DNA from: Lysinibacillus piscis
GTDB lineage: Bacteria > Bacillota > Bacilli > Bacillales_A > Planococcaceae
Direction of reading: 5' to 3'
Assembly (NCBI RefSeq): GCF_026012395.1
Contig: NZ_BRZA01000002.1
Span: 434,001 to 498,000 of the forward strand
Length of the DNA: 64,000 nucleotides
Below are positions 20,007-29,008 of the stretch, piece by piece. The translations under genes were made by a program, and so were the position numbers. Positions within the stretch are counted from its first letter, which is position 1; each line of letters begins with the position of its first letter. The notes under the pieces were generated by a model that worked only from the letters and a program-made list of their open reading frames with translations, was not told the origin of the DNA and did no database searches.

Positions 20007-20180
20007 ATGTCAAAAACTGTCGTTCGCAAAAACGAATCGCTTGAAGATGCTCTTCGTCGCTTCAAACGTACTGTATCAAAAAGTGGTACAATTCAAGAAG
20101 TTAGAAAGCGCGAGTTCTACGAAAAACCTAGCGTAAAACGTAAAAAGAAATCAGAAGCTGCACGTAAACGTAAGTGGTAA
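20007..20180 (+). CDS. rpsU: 30S ribosomal protein bS21
   Basis: The 57-residue basic protein is ribosomal protein S21 of the small subunit platform, near the anti-Shine-Dalgarno end of 16S rRNA. It begins [20 protein letters not shown] and ends in a lysine/arginine-rich tail. The length equals that of other Bacilli when started at ATG 20007, which has GGAGGGA upstream; an in-frame extension to 19983 would translate the ribosome site. In B. subtilis yqeY follows rpsU, but here two terminators and a decayed region follow instead. Confidence 0.97.
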   Translation: MSKTVVRKNESLEDALRRFKRTVSKSGTIQEVRKREFYEKPSVKRKKKSEAARKRKW

Positions 20181-20251
20181 TTTTAATTTCCCGTTAAAAA
20201 TCCCTACGTTCATAACACGCAATCGTATGATTCACTGAGCAGATCAAAGAT

Positions 20252-20296
20252 ATACCTGAAGTTAACAGTTTTGCTGAGTAACTTCAGGTATTTTTC
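20252..20296 (+). terminator. First terminator after rpsU
   Basis: ATACCTGAAGTTA at 20252-20264 pairs perfectly with TAACTTCAGGTAT at 20279-20291, followed by TTTTT. Confidence 0.9.
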
Positions 20297-20306
20297 GTAC
20301 ACGTCT

Positions 20307-20339
20307 AAAAAAGTCGGCTACATGTAGTCGACTTTTTTA
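20307..20339. terminator. Second, bidirectional terminator after rpsU
   Basis: AAAAAAGTCGGCTAC at 20307-20321 faces GTAGTCGACTTTTTT at 20324-20338 with a two-base loop. A and T runs on both sides let it work in either direction. Confidence 0.85.
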
Positions 20340-20465
20340 TGTACAATATGCAAACAGATGGCTCTGTTAATTTTAATGATTGTTTTCTAAACAAATAATT
20401 TTGAGAACCTGATTTATTGTGGTTCGCCATTTTTTAGGATAGGAAAATAGGGATTTTTAATAATT

Positions 20466-20670
20466 ATGAACATACACGATTTTATACAAGATAGGGAACA
20501 CGTCTATCAAGCACAAATACAATTGCATCAACCATTTGAGGCATCTGTATAAATACGGCATAAAAAATGTCCATAAGAAAAGGCACGAAACACTATTAAA
20601 TCAACGTTCGTATCTTTTAAATTGTCCTCCAAACTGTCATTGGGAACGTTTCTTAAACAATCGTACCTGA
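20466..20670 (+). pseudogene. Possible small gene remnant broken by a frameshift
   Basis: An open frame from ATG 20466 encodes 28 residues (starting MNIHDFIQDREHVYQ) and stops at 20550-20552. Moving to the +1 frame exactly at the stop gives a further 39 residues (KYGIKNVHKKRHETLLNQR and onward, with CPPNCHWERF) up to TGA 20668-20670. Joined, they would make a charged 67-68 residue protein. I do not recognise it, the ribosome site is poor, and the coincidence of frames may be chance. The rest of 20340-20788 shows nothing I can identify. Confidence 0.25.
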
Positions 20671-20788
20671 TTGCGGTATAAATATTATATTTTTATTAGA
20701 ACAGGGCTAACAAAATCAGTGCTTCTTCTGGCTAGTTGTGTTTATTATAGGTCAAGCCGTGATAGCTTACATTTCTTTCAGGGACATC

Positions 20789-21310
20789 CTATTCTACTAT
20801 GGCTTCTGTTATTTTCCCATCTAGATTTTTAATCGCATGCACCGAATTATCCTGAATGATGCCTGTTTCTACAAAACCAAATGAAGCGTATAATTCTTTA
20901 GCTACGACATTATTTTTATGATAAAAGAGGTCTACATATTGCGCTTTCCCATATGGCATCTTTTCAATATCCGCCAACATTTTTTCAAAGGCAAGCTTGC
21001 CATATCCTTTCCCCTGATAACGCTTATCAATCATAATATGCCAAATGAAATAGGTCTTCGTTCCGTAATAAACTTCATTTTGAAATGATTCATGATCCGT
21101 CGTATCATAAATATACATCACAAATCCAATCATCGTATTATTCGCATAAATAGCTAATGGGGCTGCTGGTATACCATCTGTATTCAACATATGACCGTCT
21201 GCGAAGGATCTAAGGTTAGTAGTTTCTATAAATTCTTTCTGGTTTTCTTCAACATCAAGCGCTATTACCTCATCTATGTTATCCCCGTCTATTTTTCGTA
21301 ATTCAATCAT
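20789..21310 (-). CDS. GNAT-family N-acetyltransferase
   Basis: The 173-residue product has the GNAT fold signature: the acetyl-CoA-binding motif A reads IDKRYQGKGYGKLAFEKML, preceded by YFIWHIM and followed by the NNVVAKELYASFGFVETG motif B. It resembles the spermidine/diamine acetyltransferase (BltD/SpeG-like) branch in its TIYFIWH-type core, but the substrate cannot be fixed. AGAGGAG lies before ATG 21310, which I prefer over an in-frame start at 21346. It lies on the minus strand, alone, in the rearranged gap between rpsU and nfeD, suggesting it was inserted there. Confidence 0.87.
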   Translation of the reverse strand: MIELRKIDGDNIDEVIALDVEENQKEFIETTNLRSFADGHMLNTDGIPAAPLAIYANNTMIGFVMYIYDTTDHESFQNEVYYGTKTYFIWHIMIDKRYQGKGYGKLAFEKMLADIEKMPYGKAQYVDLFYHKNNVVAKELYASFGFVETGIIQDNSVHAIKNLDGKITEAIVE

Positions 21311-21561
21311 CTTTTTATCTCCTCTTCTAGGACAAGCTACTTTCACACCTAGTCTAAAACATTATAACCATAATTGTAAAAATAGGGTATAAAAATATTC
21401 ATCCATGCTAACCCTTGTTCTGTAAAATAGCTTGATTGTTGAATAATGAAAATGTACCCAAATCGTTTTTTGCGAGAACTTTTTTGTGTTTACTGTTGTC
21501 AATCCACAAAAATTTGACAGAACTCTGTTTTGATTTAGTTACCCTAATTGTCAAATAAGCA

Positions 21562-21935
21562 TTACATATTGAATTTCGATAATCGTAAACTTCGATAAGT
21601 TCCAGTCATTTCAAATATAAATGATGTTAAAAGAAAATCTTTGATATTGTGTTTTGTACTTTCATTGCTATGATTATCTATAAATAAAGACCAAGCAAGG
21701 TATTTAGAAGCAACACCTTTAAACGATTTATCCAATGTTTTAAGTGATAGCATTGACGGCCATTAACTTTACCAAATCGATTAATAATGTTCCGAAGTGC
21801 AATGAGGGCATTCAAAACCTTCTTTAAAACATACTTCTCTCATTTCATTGATTAGGCGACCATTAACAGTTACGGAAGGTTCAATATAGCACTTTACCCA
21901 TTGAAACACACGTTCTTTATCTATATGTTTTCATA
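21562..21935 (-). pseudogene. Transposase relic (IS1595/ISXO2-like), core deleted
   Basis: Minus-strand pieces in all three frames read like the two ends of a zinc-ribbon DDE transposase. An N-terminal piece has CFKEGFECPHCTSEH (around 21800-21850). A frame shift later comes INRFGKVNGRQCYH (around 21750-21795), and another frame shift gives SFKGVASKYLAWSLFID and TGTYRSLRLSKFNM up to the stop at 21562. The catalytic core of about 200 residues expected between them is missing, so this is an internally deleted, frameshifted remnant. The family assignment rests on memory of the zinc-ribbon and C-terminal patterns. Flanking sequence 21311-21561 shows only a short ATTTGACA/TGTCAAAT inverted pair. 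Confidence 0.6.
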
Positions 21936-22003
21936 AATTGCTAAACACTTTACTCACTTTTGAATCCTCTGATTTTAACAGAACCAAAAAGATAAAAAAT
22001 TTG

Positions 22004-22029
22004 TGAAACTTTTTACAAAGTGGTGCGTA
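22004..22029 (+). promoter_or_regulatory. Sigma-W promoter of the nfeD-floA operon
   Basis: TGAAAC at 22004-22009, exactly 16 bases, then CGTA at 22026-22029: an exact match to the sigma-W (cell-envelope stress) consensus. The homologous B. subtilis operon yqeZ-floA-yqfB is sigma-W controlled. Transcription would start near 22037, giving a short leader. Confidence 0.88.
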
Positions 22030-22064
22030 TATAAGTCGACAAGTATTTTAGGAAGGAGGAGGAG

Positions 22065-22889
22065 ATGATGCATCGAAGGCGAATTCTTCGTTGTATGTTC
22101 ATTGCCTGGGGAATTTTTTTGTTAGCGTTTCCATTGACGACCATGGCAATTGGTTACTCAGAGGGAACTAATGCCAATTTTCCAAAGCTATTAGTCCAAA
22201 CTGACTTACAACATCATGAAGTAGTGGATGTGGAGCCTACAATAGTTGAGAAAATGGCAAGTTTACTTACACATCCATTCGTTATCCCTATTTTATTGTC
22301 CATTGCGAGCTTAGGATTTGTGATGGAGCTCTATTCACCAAGCTTTGGTGTTCCTGGTATAATGGGGTTATCCGCCATCGGTTTGTTTTTCTATGGACAT
22401 ACGGTAGCTGGTTTTGCAGGGTATGAAACATGGATTTTATTCATCGTTGGGCTACTACTCGTACTGGCAGAGCTTGTAGTACCTGGAGGTATTGTAGGGG
22501 TTATCGGCGGTGTGTTCATCCTAATGAGTTTAATTTTAGCAGGTGCGAATACAACATATATGATCATCGCTATTTTCATAGCACTTGTAGTAGCGATAAT
22601 AGGAATGGTGATTCTGATGAAATTTTTCAATAAAAAACTGCACGTATTAAACAAGCTTGTTTTAATGGATGCGACTACAACAGAAGAAGGCTATGTATCA
22701 AACATTAATCGTACAGAGCTGCTTGGAAAAAGAGGCGAAACACTGACGCCGCTACGTCCAGCAGGTACGATTGTCTTAGAGAATGAGCGTATAGATGTTG
22801 TGTCAGAAGGAAGCTATATCGATGCAGGACAACAAGTAGAAATTATTAAAGTAGAAGGCTCACGTATTGTTGTGAGAGCTATATTATAA
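22065..22889 (+). CDS. nfeD: NfeD-family membrane protein lacking the serine-protease domain
   Basis: Long NfeD proteins (B. subtilis YqeZ, about 437 residues) have a signal peptide, a ClpP-like protease domain, several membrane helices and a C-terminal OB fold. This 274-residue version has a signal peptide (about 1-28), then directly IGYSEGTNANFPKLL, which resembles the very end of the protease domain. The rest follows intact: helices at about 72-88, 98-117, 122-139, 143-160 and 163-185, and the OB fold with GYVSNINRTELLGK and RPAGTIVLENERIDVVSEG. So the protease part seems deleted in frame. GGAAGGAGGAGG precedes ATG 22065/22068. It is the partner gene of flotillin floA, behind a sigma-W promoter. 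Confidence 0.9.
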   Translation: MMHRRRILRCMFIAWGIFLLAFPLTTMAIGYSEGTNANFPKLLVQTDLQHHEVVDVEPTIVEKMASLLTHPFVIPILLSIASLGFVMELYSPSFGVPGIMGLSAIGLFFYGHTVAGFAGYETWILFIVGLLLVLAELVVPGGIVGVIGGVFILMSLILAGANTTYMIIAIFIALVVAIIGMVILMKFFNKKLHVLNKLVLMDATTTEEGYVSNINRTELLGKRGETLTPLRPAGTIVLENERIDVVSEGSYIDAGQQVEIIKVEGSRIVVRAIL

Positions 22890-22907
22890 AGGATGGAGGA
22901 ATTATCT

Positions 22908-23909
22908 ATGTTTGAATTAGCTTTAATAGGACCGATTTTAGGATTAGTTCTCTTATTTATCGTAGTAGCAGTATTCTTTACATTTGTCCCTGTAGCACTA
23001 TGGATTTCAGCATTAGCGGCAGGTGTTCGTGTAAGTATTTTCACATTAATCGGGATGCGTTTGCGTCGAGTAATTCCATCACGTATCGTCAATCCATTGA
23101 TTAAAGCACATAAAGCAGGCTTACCTGTGACGATTAATCAGTTAGAGAGTCATTATTTAGCAGGTGGTAATGTAGACCGTGTTGTCAATGCGTTAATTGC
23201 AGCTCATCGTGCCAATATTGAATTATCCTTTGAACGTTGTGCCGCAATTGATTTAGCTGGACGTGATGTATTAGAAGCTGTACAAATGTCTGTTAATCCA
23301 AAAGTTATTGAAACACCATTTATTGCAGGTGTGGCGATGAACGGGATTGAAGTAAAGGCGAAGGCAAGAATTACAGTACGTGCGAATATTGAGCGTTTAG
23401 TAGGTGGTGCTGGTGAAGAAACAGTTATCGCACGTGTCGGAGAAGGGATTGTATCAACAATTGGTTCCGCTAACTTCCACACAGAGGTTTTGGAGAATCC
23501 AGATATGATTTCACAAACAGTGTTATCAAAAGGTCTAGACTCAGGTACAGCTTTTGAAATCTTATCGATTGATATTGCGGATGTTGATATCGGTAAAAAT
23601 ATCGGTGCAGAATTACAAATTGAGCAGGCACAGGCAGATAAAAACATTGCCCAAGCAAAAGCGGAAGAGCGTCGTGCAATGGCTGTAGCGAATGAACAAG
23701 AGATGATTGCACGCGTACAGGAAATGAAAGCGAAAGTAGTGGAAGCCGAAGCAGAAGTACCACAAGCGATGGCCGAGGCACTACGCTCTGGTAATTTAGG
23801 AATTATGGATTACATGAACTACCGCAATATTCAAGCGGACACAGCAATGCGTGATTCCATTTCTAAGGTGAGTGTAGACAAAACAGAAACAACAGAGCCG
23901 AATGCTTAA
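22908..23909 (+). CDS. floA: Flotillin-like protein FloA
   Basis: FloA is a membrane scaffold protein of functional microdomains (lipid rafts) that affects secretion, signalling and envelope integrity. The 333-residue product has an N-terminal hydrophobic hairpin (about 5-45), the SPFH/PHB domain, and a long alanine/glutamate-rich coiled coil ([19 protein letters not shown] and on) typical of flotillins. GGAGGAATTATCT places the start at ATG 22908; the in-frame ATG at 22893 overlaps the ribosome site. It lies 18 bases after nfeD and shares its sigma-W promoter. Confidence 0.96.
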   Translation: MFELALIGPILGLVLLFIVVAVFFTFVPVALWISALAAGVRVSIFTLIGMRLRRVIPSRIVNPLIKAHKAGLPVTINQLESHYLAGGNVDRVVNALIAAHRANIELSFERCAAIDLAGRDVLEAVQMSVNPKVIETPFIAGVAMNGIEVKAKARITVRANIERLVGGAGEETVIARVGEGIVSTIGSANFHTEVLENPDMISQTVLSKGLDSGTAFEILSIDIADVDIGKNIGAELQIEQAQADKNIAQAKAEERRAMAVANEQEMIARVQEMKAKVVEAEAEVPQAMAEALRSGNLGIMDYMNYRNIQADTAMRDSISKVSVDKTETTEPNA

Positions 23910-23935
23910 AAAACGGAAAGGAGCGACATGGACAA

Positions 23936-24334
23936 ATGGAACAACTCATTATTTTCATCATTATAGCCATAGCTAGCTCTATTTTCGGAAAAGTAAAACA
24001 AAAATCACCACAAAAAGCAATGCCACCTTTTAAGATGGATGCGCAAGTGGAAGTGTCAGATACAACAGATAAAAAGATAGACAGCCAGCGAGGTTTTAAA
24101 GAATTTGCTCAAACATATTTGCAGGAGAAGTCGCAAGGGACGATAGAGACTGCGAACGTCCAGTCTGTTGTTGAAACGGCACCAAAGCCATCTCGTCAGC
24201 GAGTAATCCAACAATCTGAAGTAACGAATACAAAGGATCAAGCTACTTTTGCCATGCCGAATTCGAAAAAATCATTGATGCAGGCAGTCGTTATGGCAGA
24301 AATTTTAGGTCCACCAAAGGCAAAAAGAAGATAA
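23936..24334 (+). CDS. Small membrane-anchored protein of the floA operon (YqfB position)
   Basis: The 132-residue protein has one N-terminal hydrophobic helix (about 3-18, LIIFIIIAIASSIFG), then a charged, probably disordered segment with many lysines and glutamines, and ends with QAVVMAEILGPPKAKRR. That last motif, ILGPP followed by basic residues, recurs in short Firmicutes membrane proteins. The gene occupies the place of B. subtilis yqfB behind floA, 27 bases downstream. AAAGGAG lies 12 bases before ATG 23936; a closer ATG at 23928 opens only a 12-codon frame. Function is unknown; a role with the flotillin/NfeD microdomain is inferred from position. Confidence 0.75.
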   Translation: MEQLIIFIIIAIASSIFGKVKQKSPQKAMPPFKMDAQVEVSDTTDKKIDSQRGFKEFAQTYLQEKSQGTIETANVQSVVETAPKPSRQRVIQQSEVTNTKDQATFAMPNSKKSLMQAVVMAEILGPPKAKRR

Positions 24335-24344
24335 TGAAGTATGT

Positions 24345-24388
24345 CCTCCTTTTTCGGCGCATATATTGCCGAAGAGGGGGGCATTTTT
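24345..24388 (+). promoter_or_regulatory. Hairpin covering the yqfC ribosome site; possible terminator
   Basis: Bases 24345-24358 pair completely with 2468-24381 region (24368-24381): a 14-bp stem with three G-T pairs and a nine-base loop. The 3' arm contains GAGGGGGG, the ribosome site of yqfC, and is followed by CATTTTTG, so it can act as a terminator or hide the ribosome site. The loop carries CATATATT, resembling a sigma-E -10; a transcript starting a few bases downstream would lack the 5' arm. The -35 for such a promoter is weak. Confidence 0.55.
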
Positions 24389-24389
24389 G

Positions 24390-24644
24390 ATGAAAAAATT
24401 ATTTCAATTAACGCCGTTATTGGAGCTATCACAATACGAAACATTAAAAATAATTGGTCCATACCGATTTGTACATGCGGATGGAACATCTTGCTCTTTT
24501 CATTATGCCCATTACCATATCGTCATCCATGGAAAAACAGTCACCATTCATGCGTTAAAGGAAGAATTATTGCATCTTACGGTGGAAGGGTTACAGGAGA
24601 TTCATATGAAAAAAACAACGGATGTGAGTAAACATGTGGAATAA
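24390..24644 (+). CDS. yqfC: Sporulation protein YqfC
   Basis: This 84-residue product is assigned to the YabP/YqfC family of small sporulation proteins, by its pattern of short beta strands (ETLKIIGPYRFVHADG, HYHIVIHGKTVTIHAL, LHLTVEGLQEIHM) and by position directly before yqfD. In B. subtilis yqfC and yqfD are mother-cell genes of unknown exact role, related to SpoIV-like assembly. GAGGGGGG upstream selects ATG 24390 over an extension to 24366. Its ribosome site lies in the 3' arm of a 14-bp hairpin. It overlaps yqfD by 11 bases. Confidence 0.82.
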   Translation: MKKLFQLTPLLELSQYETLKIIGPYRFVHADGTSCSFHYAHYHIVIHGKTVTIHALKEELLHLTVEGLQEIHMKKTTDVSKHVE

Positions 24645-25746
24645 TCGAGCGATTCGTATTCGTATAAAGCGTCATGAAAATGTTCATCCTTTTATTCAAA
24701 CACTACATGCGCGCCATGTGCCATTAAAGCATATTGTTTTTCGTGAGCAAGAAGTACTTCTAGAAACAACGATGCACTACTTACCAGAAATTCGTCGTGC
24801 TCGTAGACATTATCGTTTGAAAATGGCTGTTTATTATACAGATGAATTACACATTTTTCGTGTACAATTTTGGACATTGGTCGGCTTACTGGTAATGATA
24901 CTTATTCCACTCTTATGTGCACAAATTTTATGGCGTGTCGATATTGAGGCAGCGTCACCAGAGCTGGAGCAACGCCTGATGAATACATTCCAAACAACCT
25001 TTCCTGTGCAAACACCCTTTTTCAAAAGAAATTTACCATCGGATGCCTTGATTCGTCAAAAATTACTAGAAGCACATCGAGAATTGGCATGGGTGCATAT
25101 TGAAAAAAGTGGTGGCCGTATAATTTTACGCCCACAAGAGTCACCAAAGCAGGTCAAGCAGGCAGAGGATGCTGTAGCAAGCTATTTAGTGGCTACAAAA
25201 AATGGTGTGATTACACATTTTAATATTCAAAATGGAGAGCGGAAGTTGTCGGTGAATGATACTGCTTATGAAGGAGATGTTCTTGTAAGTGGTATGATTG
25301 ATAGTGGAACGGATACAATTTTTGTAGGTGCTAAAGGTGAGGTTTATGCGGATTATTGGTTAGAATGCTCGTTTAAAATGCCAACTAAAATTACGATGGC
25401 CACACAGCAGCAAAAGCAGTGGCGTATAGCCATCAAAGGTATACATCCAGAACAAGTGGATTATATACAGAAAAAGAAATTACCAAGTTGGTTGGATTCG
25501 TATGTATCCATTGTGGAGGAACAACACACAGAAACGATGACGTTTGAGTTAAACGAATCGACAATTGAGTCATTACTACTGCCCTTACTGCATGAAAAAA
25601 TAATACGGTCTTTACCTATGAAAACATTAATAAAAAAAGAAAACCTTTTACAGGTGAAGTGGGAGAATGGTACAGTGGAAGGGAAGATTCTTTATTTAAT
25701 TAATGAGAATATTGCAAATCCAATAACCGATTCACATGGAGGATGA
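24634..25746 (+). CDS. yqfD: Sporulation protein YqfD
   Basis: The 370-residue membrane protein has a basic N-terminal cytoplasmic part (1-75), one strong transmembrane helix at about 79-100 (FWTLVGLLVMILIPLLCAQ), and a large external C-terminal domain with the conserved DVLVSGMIDSG-type segment (EGDVLVSGMIDSGTD). YqfD is a sigma-E-dependent protein related to SpoIV stage morphogenesis in B. subtilis and is conserved before phoH, as here. The start at ATG 24634 has only a weak GTGAG site but overlaps yqfC, suggesting coupling. Its stop overlaps the phoH ribosome site. Confidence 0.9.
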   Translation: MWNNRAIRIRIKRHENVHPFIQTLHARHVPLKHIVFREQEVLLETTMHYLPEIRRARRHYRLKMAVYYTDELHIFRVQFWTLVGLLVMILIPLLCAQILWRVDIEAASPELEQRLMNTFQTTFPVQTPFFKRNLPSDALIRQKLLEAHRELAWVHIEKSGGRIILRPQESPKQVKQAEDAVASYLVATKNGVITHFNIQNGERKLSVNDTAYEGDVLVSGMIDSGTDTIFVGAKGEVYADYWLECSFKMPTKITMATQQQKQWRIAIKGIHPEQVDYIQKKKLPSWLDSYVSIVEEQHTETMTFELNESTIESLLLPLLHEKIIRSLPMKTLIKKENLLQVKWENGTVEGKILYLINENIANPITDSHGG

Positions 25747-25748
25747 TT

Positions 25749-26705
25749 ATGGAGGAAAAGTTAACAGTTTTACAAGTAGACAATCCAAATGAAGCAGTAA
25801 TGTTACTCGGAATTTCCGATGCCAATATGAAGTTAATCGAAGAGGCACTCCGTGTGCAAATTATTACACGTGGTGAACAAATTCAGCTTGCAGGTGAAGA
25901 AGAAGCGAAACAGCAAACAACCCTTCTTTTACAGGCATTGTTAAAAGTCATTCGTAAAGGAATCAACATTGACCAACGTGATGTAGCAACAGCTGTTGAA
26001 ATGACACACAAAGGAACAATTGAATATTTTGCAGAGCTGTATGAGGAAGAAATTGCTCGTACAACAAAGGGTAAACCGATTCGTGCAAAAACAATTGGCC
26101 AAAGAGAGTACATACAAGCGATTCGTCATAAAGATGTTGTATTTGGCATTGGTCCTGCGGGTACGGGAAAAACGTATTTAGCAGTAGTAATGGCGACACA
26201 AGCGTTAAAAAATGGACATGTTAAACGTATTATTTTAACACGACCAGCTGTGGAGGCAGGAGAATCCTTAGGCTTTTTACCAGGGGATTTAAAGGAAAAG
26301 GTTGATCCATATTTACGCCCATTGTATGATGCTTTAAATGACATTTATGGCACAGAGCAAACACAGCGATTACTTGAACGAGGAACAATTGAAATTGCAC
26401 CTCTAGCCTATATGCGTGGCCGTACATTAGATGATGCATTCGTTATTTTAGATGAAGCCCAAAATACAACACATCAGCAAATGAAAATGTTTTTAACACG
26501 ACTAGGTTTCGGTTCAAAAATGGTTATCACAGGGGACAAAACGCAAATTGACTTACCAAAAAATACGGAGTCAGGTTTGATTGTAGCAGAGCGTACATTG
26601 AAGTATGTGAAGCCAATTCATTTCCAAATACTTGAACAAGGCGATGTCGTACGTCACCCAGTAGTAGCGAAAATCATTCAGGCGTATGAGGACCAACAGC
26701 TTTAA
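25749..26705 (+). CDS. phoH: PhoH-family ATPase
   Basis: The 318-residue protein contains a P-loop NTPase domain with Walker A GPAGTGKTYLAVV (about 135) and Walker B FVILDEAQNTT, plus the phosphate-starvation PhoH signature TRPAVEAGESLGFLPGD. PhoH-like proteins (E. coli YbeZ) work next to YbeY in rRNA processing and RNA metabolism, and ybeY lies two genes downstream here. GGAGGATGATT fits ATG 25749 better than the in-frame ATG at 25743. It begins two bases after the yqfD stop and ends in a terminator. Confidence 0.95.
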   Translation: MEEKLTVLQVDNPNEAVMLLGISDANMKLIEEALRVQIITRGEQIQLAGEEEAKQQTTLLLQALLKVIRKGINIDQRDVATAVEMTHKGTIEYFAELYEEEIARTTKGKPIRAKTIGQREYIQAIRHKDVVFGIGPAGTGKTYLAVVMATQALKNGHVKRIILTRPAVEAGESLGFLPGDLKEKVDPYLRPLYDALNDIYGTEQTQRLLERGTIEIAPLAYMRGRTLDDAFVILDEAQNTTHQQMKMFLTRLGFGSKMVITGDKTQIDLPKNTESGLIVAERTLKYVKPIHFQILEQGDVVRHPVVAKIIQAYEDQQL

Positions 26706-26721
26706 TTGCATACAATATAAG

Positions 26722-26766
26722 AAAACGGAGGATGGAGTAGTAGGTTACTGCGTCCTCCGTTTTTTT
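26722..26766 (+). terminator. Terminator after phoH
   Basis: AAAACGGAGGA at 26722-26732 pairs with TCCTCCGTTTT at 26753-26763 and is followed by more Ts. Confidence 0.9.
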
Positions 26767-26877
26767 GCGGAAAAGTACAAAAAACATTTGTCCAAGACTC
26801 TTTTGCCTTTTTACATATTTTGCGAGAAAAATGTAAGGAAAATTGGTATGATAGAATAGAGATAGAGGAGGTATGAA

Positions 26878-28998
26878 ATGAAGAAACAACTTCCGAAAAT
26901 GACAGAGCTTATTGACTTTCGCTATTTTTTAATAGGCGTATTGGTGATAACAGGGATATTACAATTTTTCCTTATGTATGGCAATGTGAAAGGGATTACA
27001 TATGATTTTAAACCATTGCAGCTTGCTACAGAGACCGTGCGTTCGACCAAAACAGTTGAAGATACGGTCAAAACGCAACAAGAACAAGAGAAAGCGGCAA
27101 ATGCGATACAGCCTGTCTACCAATTTTCTGAAGAGGTAGCGAAACAACGTGCAGCCATTGTCACGACTTTGTTTGATTATGTATTAGCAGTGAAGCAGGA
27201 TGTCGAAAATAGTGATGAGCCTGTACCGCTTGCCAATCAAGTAGCACAGCTTCGCAAAAAATTTAAATCGACAGATGCAGCACAAATGCCCATTGTTTTT
27301 ACAGACTCACAATTAGAGGCATTACTATTGCAAAGTAAGGCAGATTTAACAAGAACGAGTACACAATTATCAACATTAGTAGAAGACTTTCTTCAGCAAC
27401 CGATACGGAGTGAAAATGTCTTTTTAGCGCAAAATGATATCGAGGCGCAAATACGTGGACAACTTGGCTATCCAGATAAAATTTTTAATACAGTGATTTT
27501 AATTGGCCGTACAAGCATTATTGAAAATGAAACCATTGATGAAGAACAAACGAAAAAGAGAAAAGCACAGGCAAAGGAAGCGATAGAACCTACTCGGATT
27601 TTGCAGGGGCAAATTATTGTACAAGAAGGGCAAATTGTTGACAATGAAGCATTTCGACAATTAGAACTTTTAGGTATGGTAAGCAATAAAGCCTCGCTAA
27701 AACCAATTGCAGGGTTGATGATTTTAACGTTGCTACAAATGGTATTTCTTTATATTTTATTTGAGCGATGGGATGCAGATGGATTGAAAAAGCGCAATGC
27801 ATTGCTAGTAACGATTATCGTTTATAGCTTGTCTATTGTGCTGATGAAATTTATGGGCCTAGTGTCCAGTGAATTTGATGTAACAGTTGCCTTTTTATAC
27901 CCGACTGCATTAGCAACGATGCTTGTGCGTCTATTAGTAGATGAACGGACAGCGATATTGATTACGGTGATGACGGCAACGTCTGCGGGTGTTATTTTCC
28001 AAGAAGGCTATTCATCTGTGATGCAAATGGAAGTAGCACTCTATATTATATTTGGTGGCTTTGCGAGTGTATTCTTTTTACGCAGTGTAGAAAAACGGTC
28101 ACATATTTTACAAGCTGTCAGCGTGATTACACTTGTTAATATCACATTTATTGCCTTTTATTTATTGATGACACAATCTTCTTATGGCTTGCCAGAATTA
28201 ATGTTTTACTTAGTGGCGGCAATATTATCTGCGCTTATTTCAGGGGCTTTAACGATGGGGCTGTTACCATTTTTTGAATCAGCTTTTGGTTTATTATCAT
28301 CCTTGCGTTTAATTGAGCTATCAAACCCAAATCATCCACTGTTGAAAAAATTATTAGTGGAAACACCAGGAACATATCATCATAGTATTATGGTAGCGAA
28401 TTTAGCGGAGGCGGCGTGTGAAGCGATTGGTGCAGATGGGTTACTCGCACGTGTAGGCTGTTATTATCATGATATAGGGAAAACGAAACGACCTACTTTC
28501 TTTATTGAAAATCAGCTATCTGGTGTTAATCCACATGATTCCTTACCGCCAGAGACGAGTGCAGAAATTATTATTGCTCATACAACAGATGGTGCGGATA
28601 TGCTAAGGCGCTATAAAATGCCACAGGAAATTATTGATATTGCCTTGCAGCATCATGGGACGAGCTTGTTGAAATTCTTTGTTTTTAAAGCGAAGGAAGC
28701 TGGGAAATGTATTGATGAAGCGAAATTCCGTTACCCAGGTCCGAAGCCTCAAACAAAGGAAGCCGCTGTTATTAGTGTGGCGGATAGTGTAGAGGCAGCT
28801 GTTCGTTCGATGAAGGAGCCGAATGCGGAGAAAATTCAAAAACTTGTACGGTCGATTATTGATGATCGTGTACAAGACAATCAATTTGATGAATGTGATA
28901 TATCCATTAAAGAGTTAAAATGTATAGAGCATGTGTTATGTGAATCATTAAACGGCATTTTCCATTCACGTATTGAATACCCAAAGGACAATAAATAG
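26878..28998 (+). CDS. pgpH: Cyclic-di-AMP phosphodiesterase PgpH (7TMR-HD protein)
   Basis: PgpH degrades the essential second messenger c-di-AMP. The 706-residue protein has a short N-terminal helix (about 15-35), a large external 7TMR-HDED domain (about 40-275), seven membrane helices (about 280-475) and a cytoplasmic HD domain with [16 protein letters not shown] and [12 protein letters not shown], where the metal-binding His-Asp pair is visible. GAGGAGG precedes ATG 26878, and TGGTATGAT at 26844-26852 is a likely extended -10. It begins the pgpH-ybeY-dgkA-cdd-era unit, in the order known from B. subtilis yqfF onward. Confidence 0.96.
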   Translation: MKKQLPKMTELIDFRYFLIGVLVITGILQFFLMYGNVKGITYDFKPLQLATETVRSTKTVEDTVKTQQEQEKAANAIQPVYQFSEEVAKQRAAIVTTLFDYVLAVKQDVENSDEPVPLANQVAQLRKKFKSTDAAQMPIVFTDSQLEALLLQSKADLTRTSTQLSTLVEDFLQQPIRSENVFLAQNDIEAQIRGQLGYPDKIFNTVILIGRTSIIENETIDEEQTKKRKAQAKEAIEPTRILQGQIIVQEGQIVDNEAFRQLELLGMVSNKASLKPIAGLMILTLLQMVFLYILFERWDADGLKKRNALLVTIIVYSLSIVLMKFMGLVSSEFDVTVAFLYPTALATMLVRLLVDERTAILITVMTATSAGVIFQEGYSSVMQMEVALYIIFGGFASVFFLRSVEKRSHILQAVSVITLVNITFIAFYLLMTQSSYGLPELMFYLVAAILSALISGALTMGLLPFFESAFGLLSSLRLIELSNPNHPLLKKLLVETPGTYHHSIMVANLAEAACEAIGADGLLARVGCYYHDIGKTKRPTFFIENQLSGVNPHDSLPPETSAEIIIAHTTDGADMLRRYKMPQEIIDIALQHHGTSLLKFFVFKAKEAGKCIDEAKFRYPGPKPQTKEAAVISVADSVEAAVRSMKEPNAEKIQKLVRSIIDDRVQDNQFDECDISIKELKCIEHVLCESLNGIFHSRIEYPKDNK

Positions 28999-29008
28999 GG
29001 GGATTACT

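Noticed and set aside
24341-24631. 96-codon plus-strand frame overlapping yqfC
   Set aside because: It is out of frame with yqfC, and YqfC shows family-like strands and the only good ribosome site.
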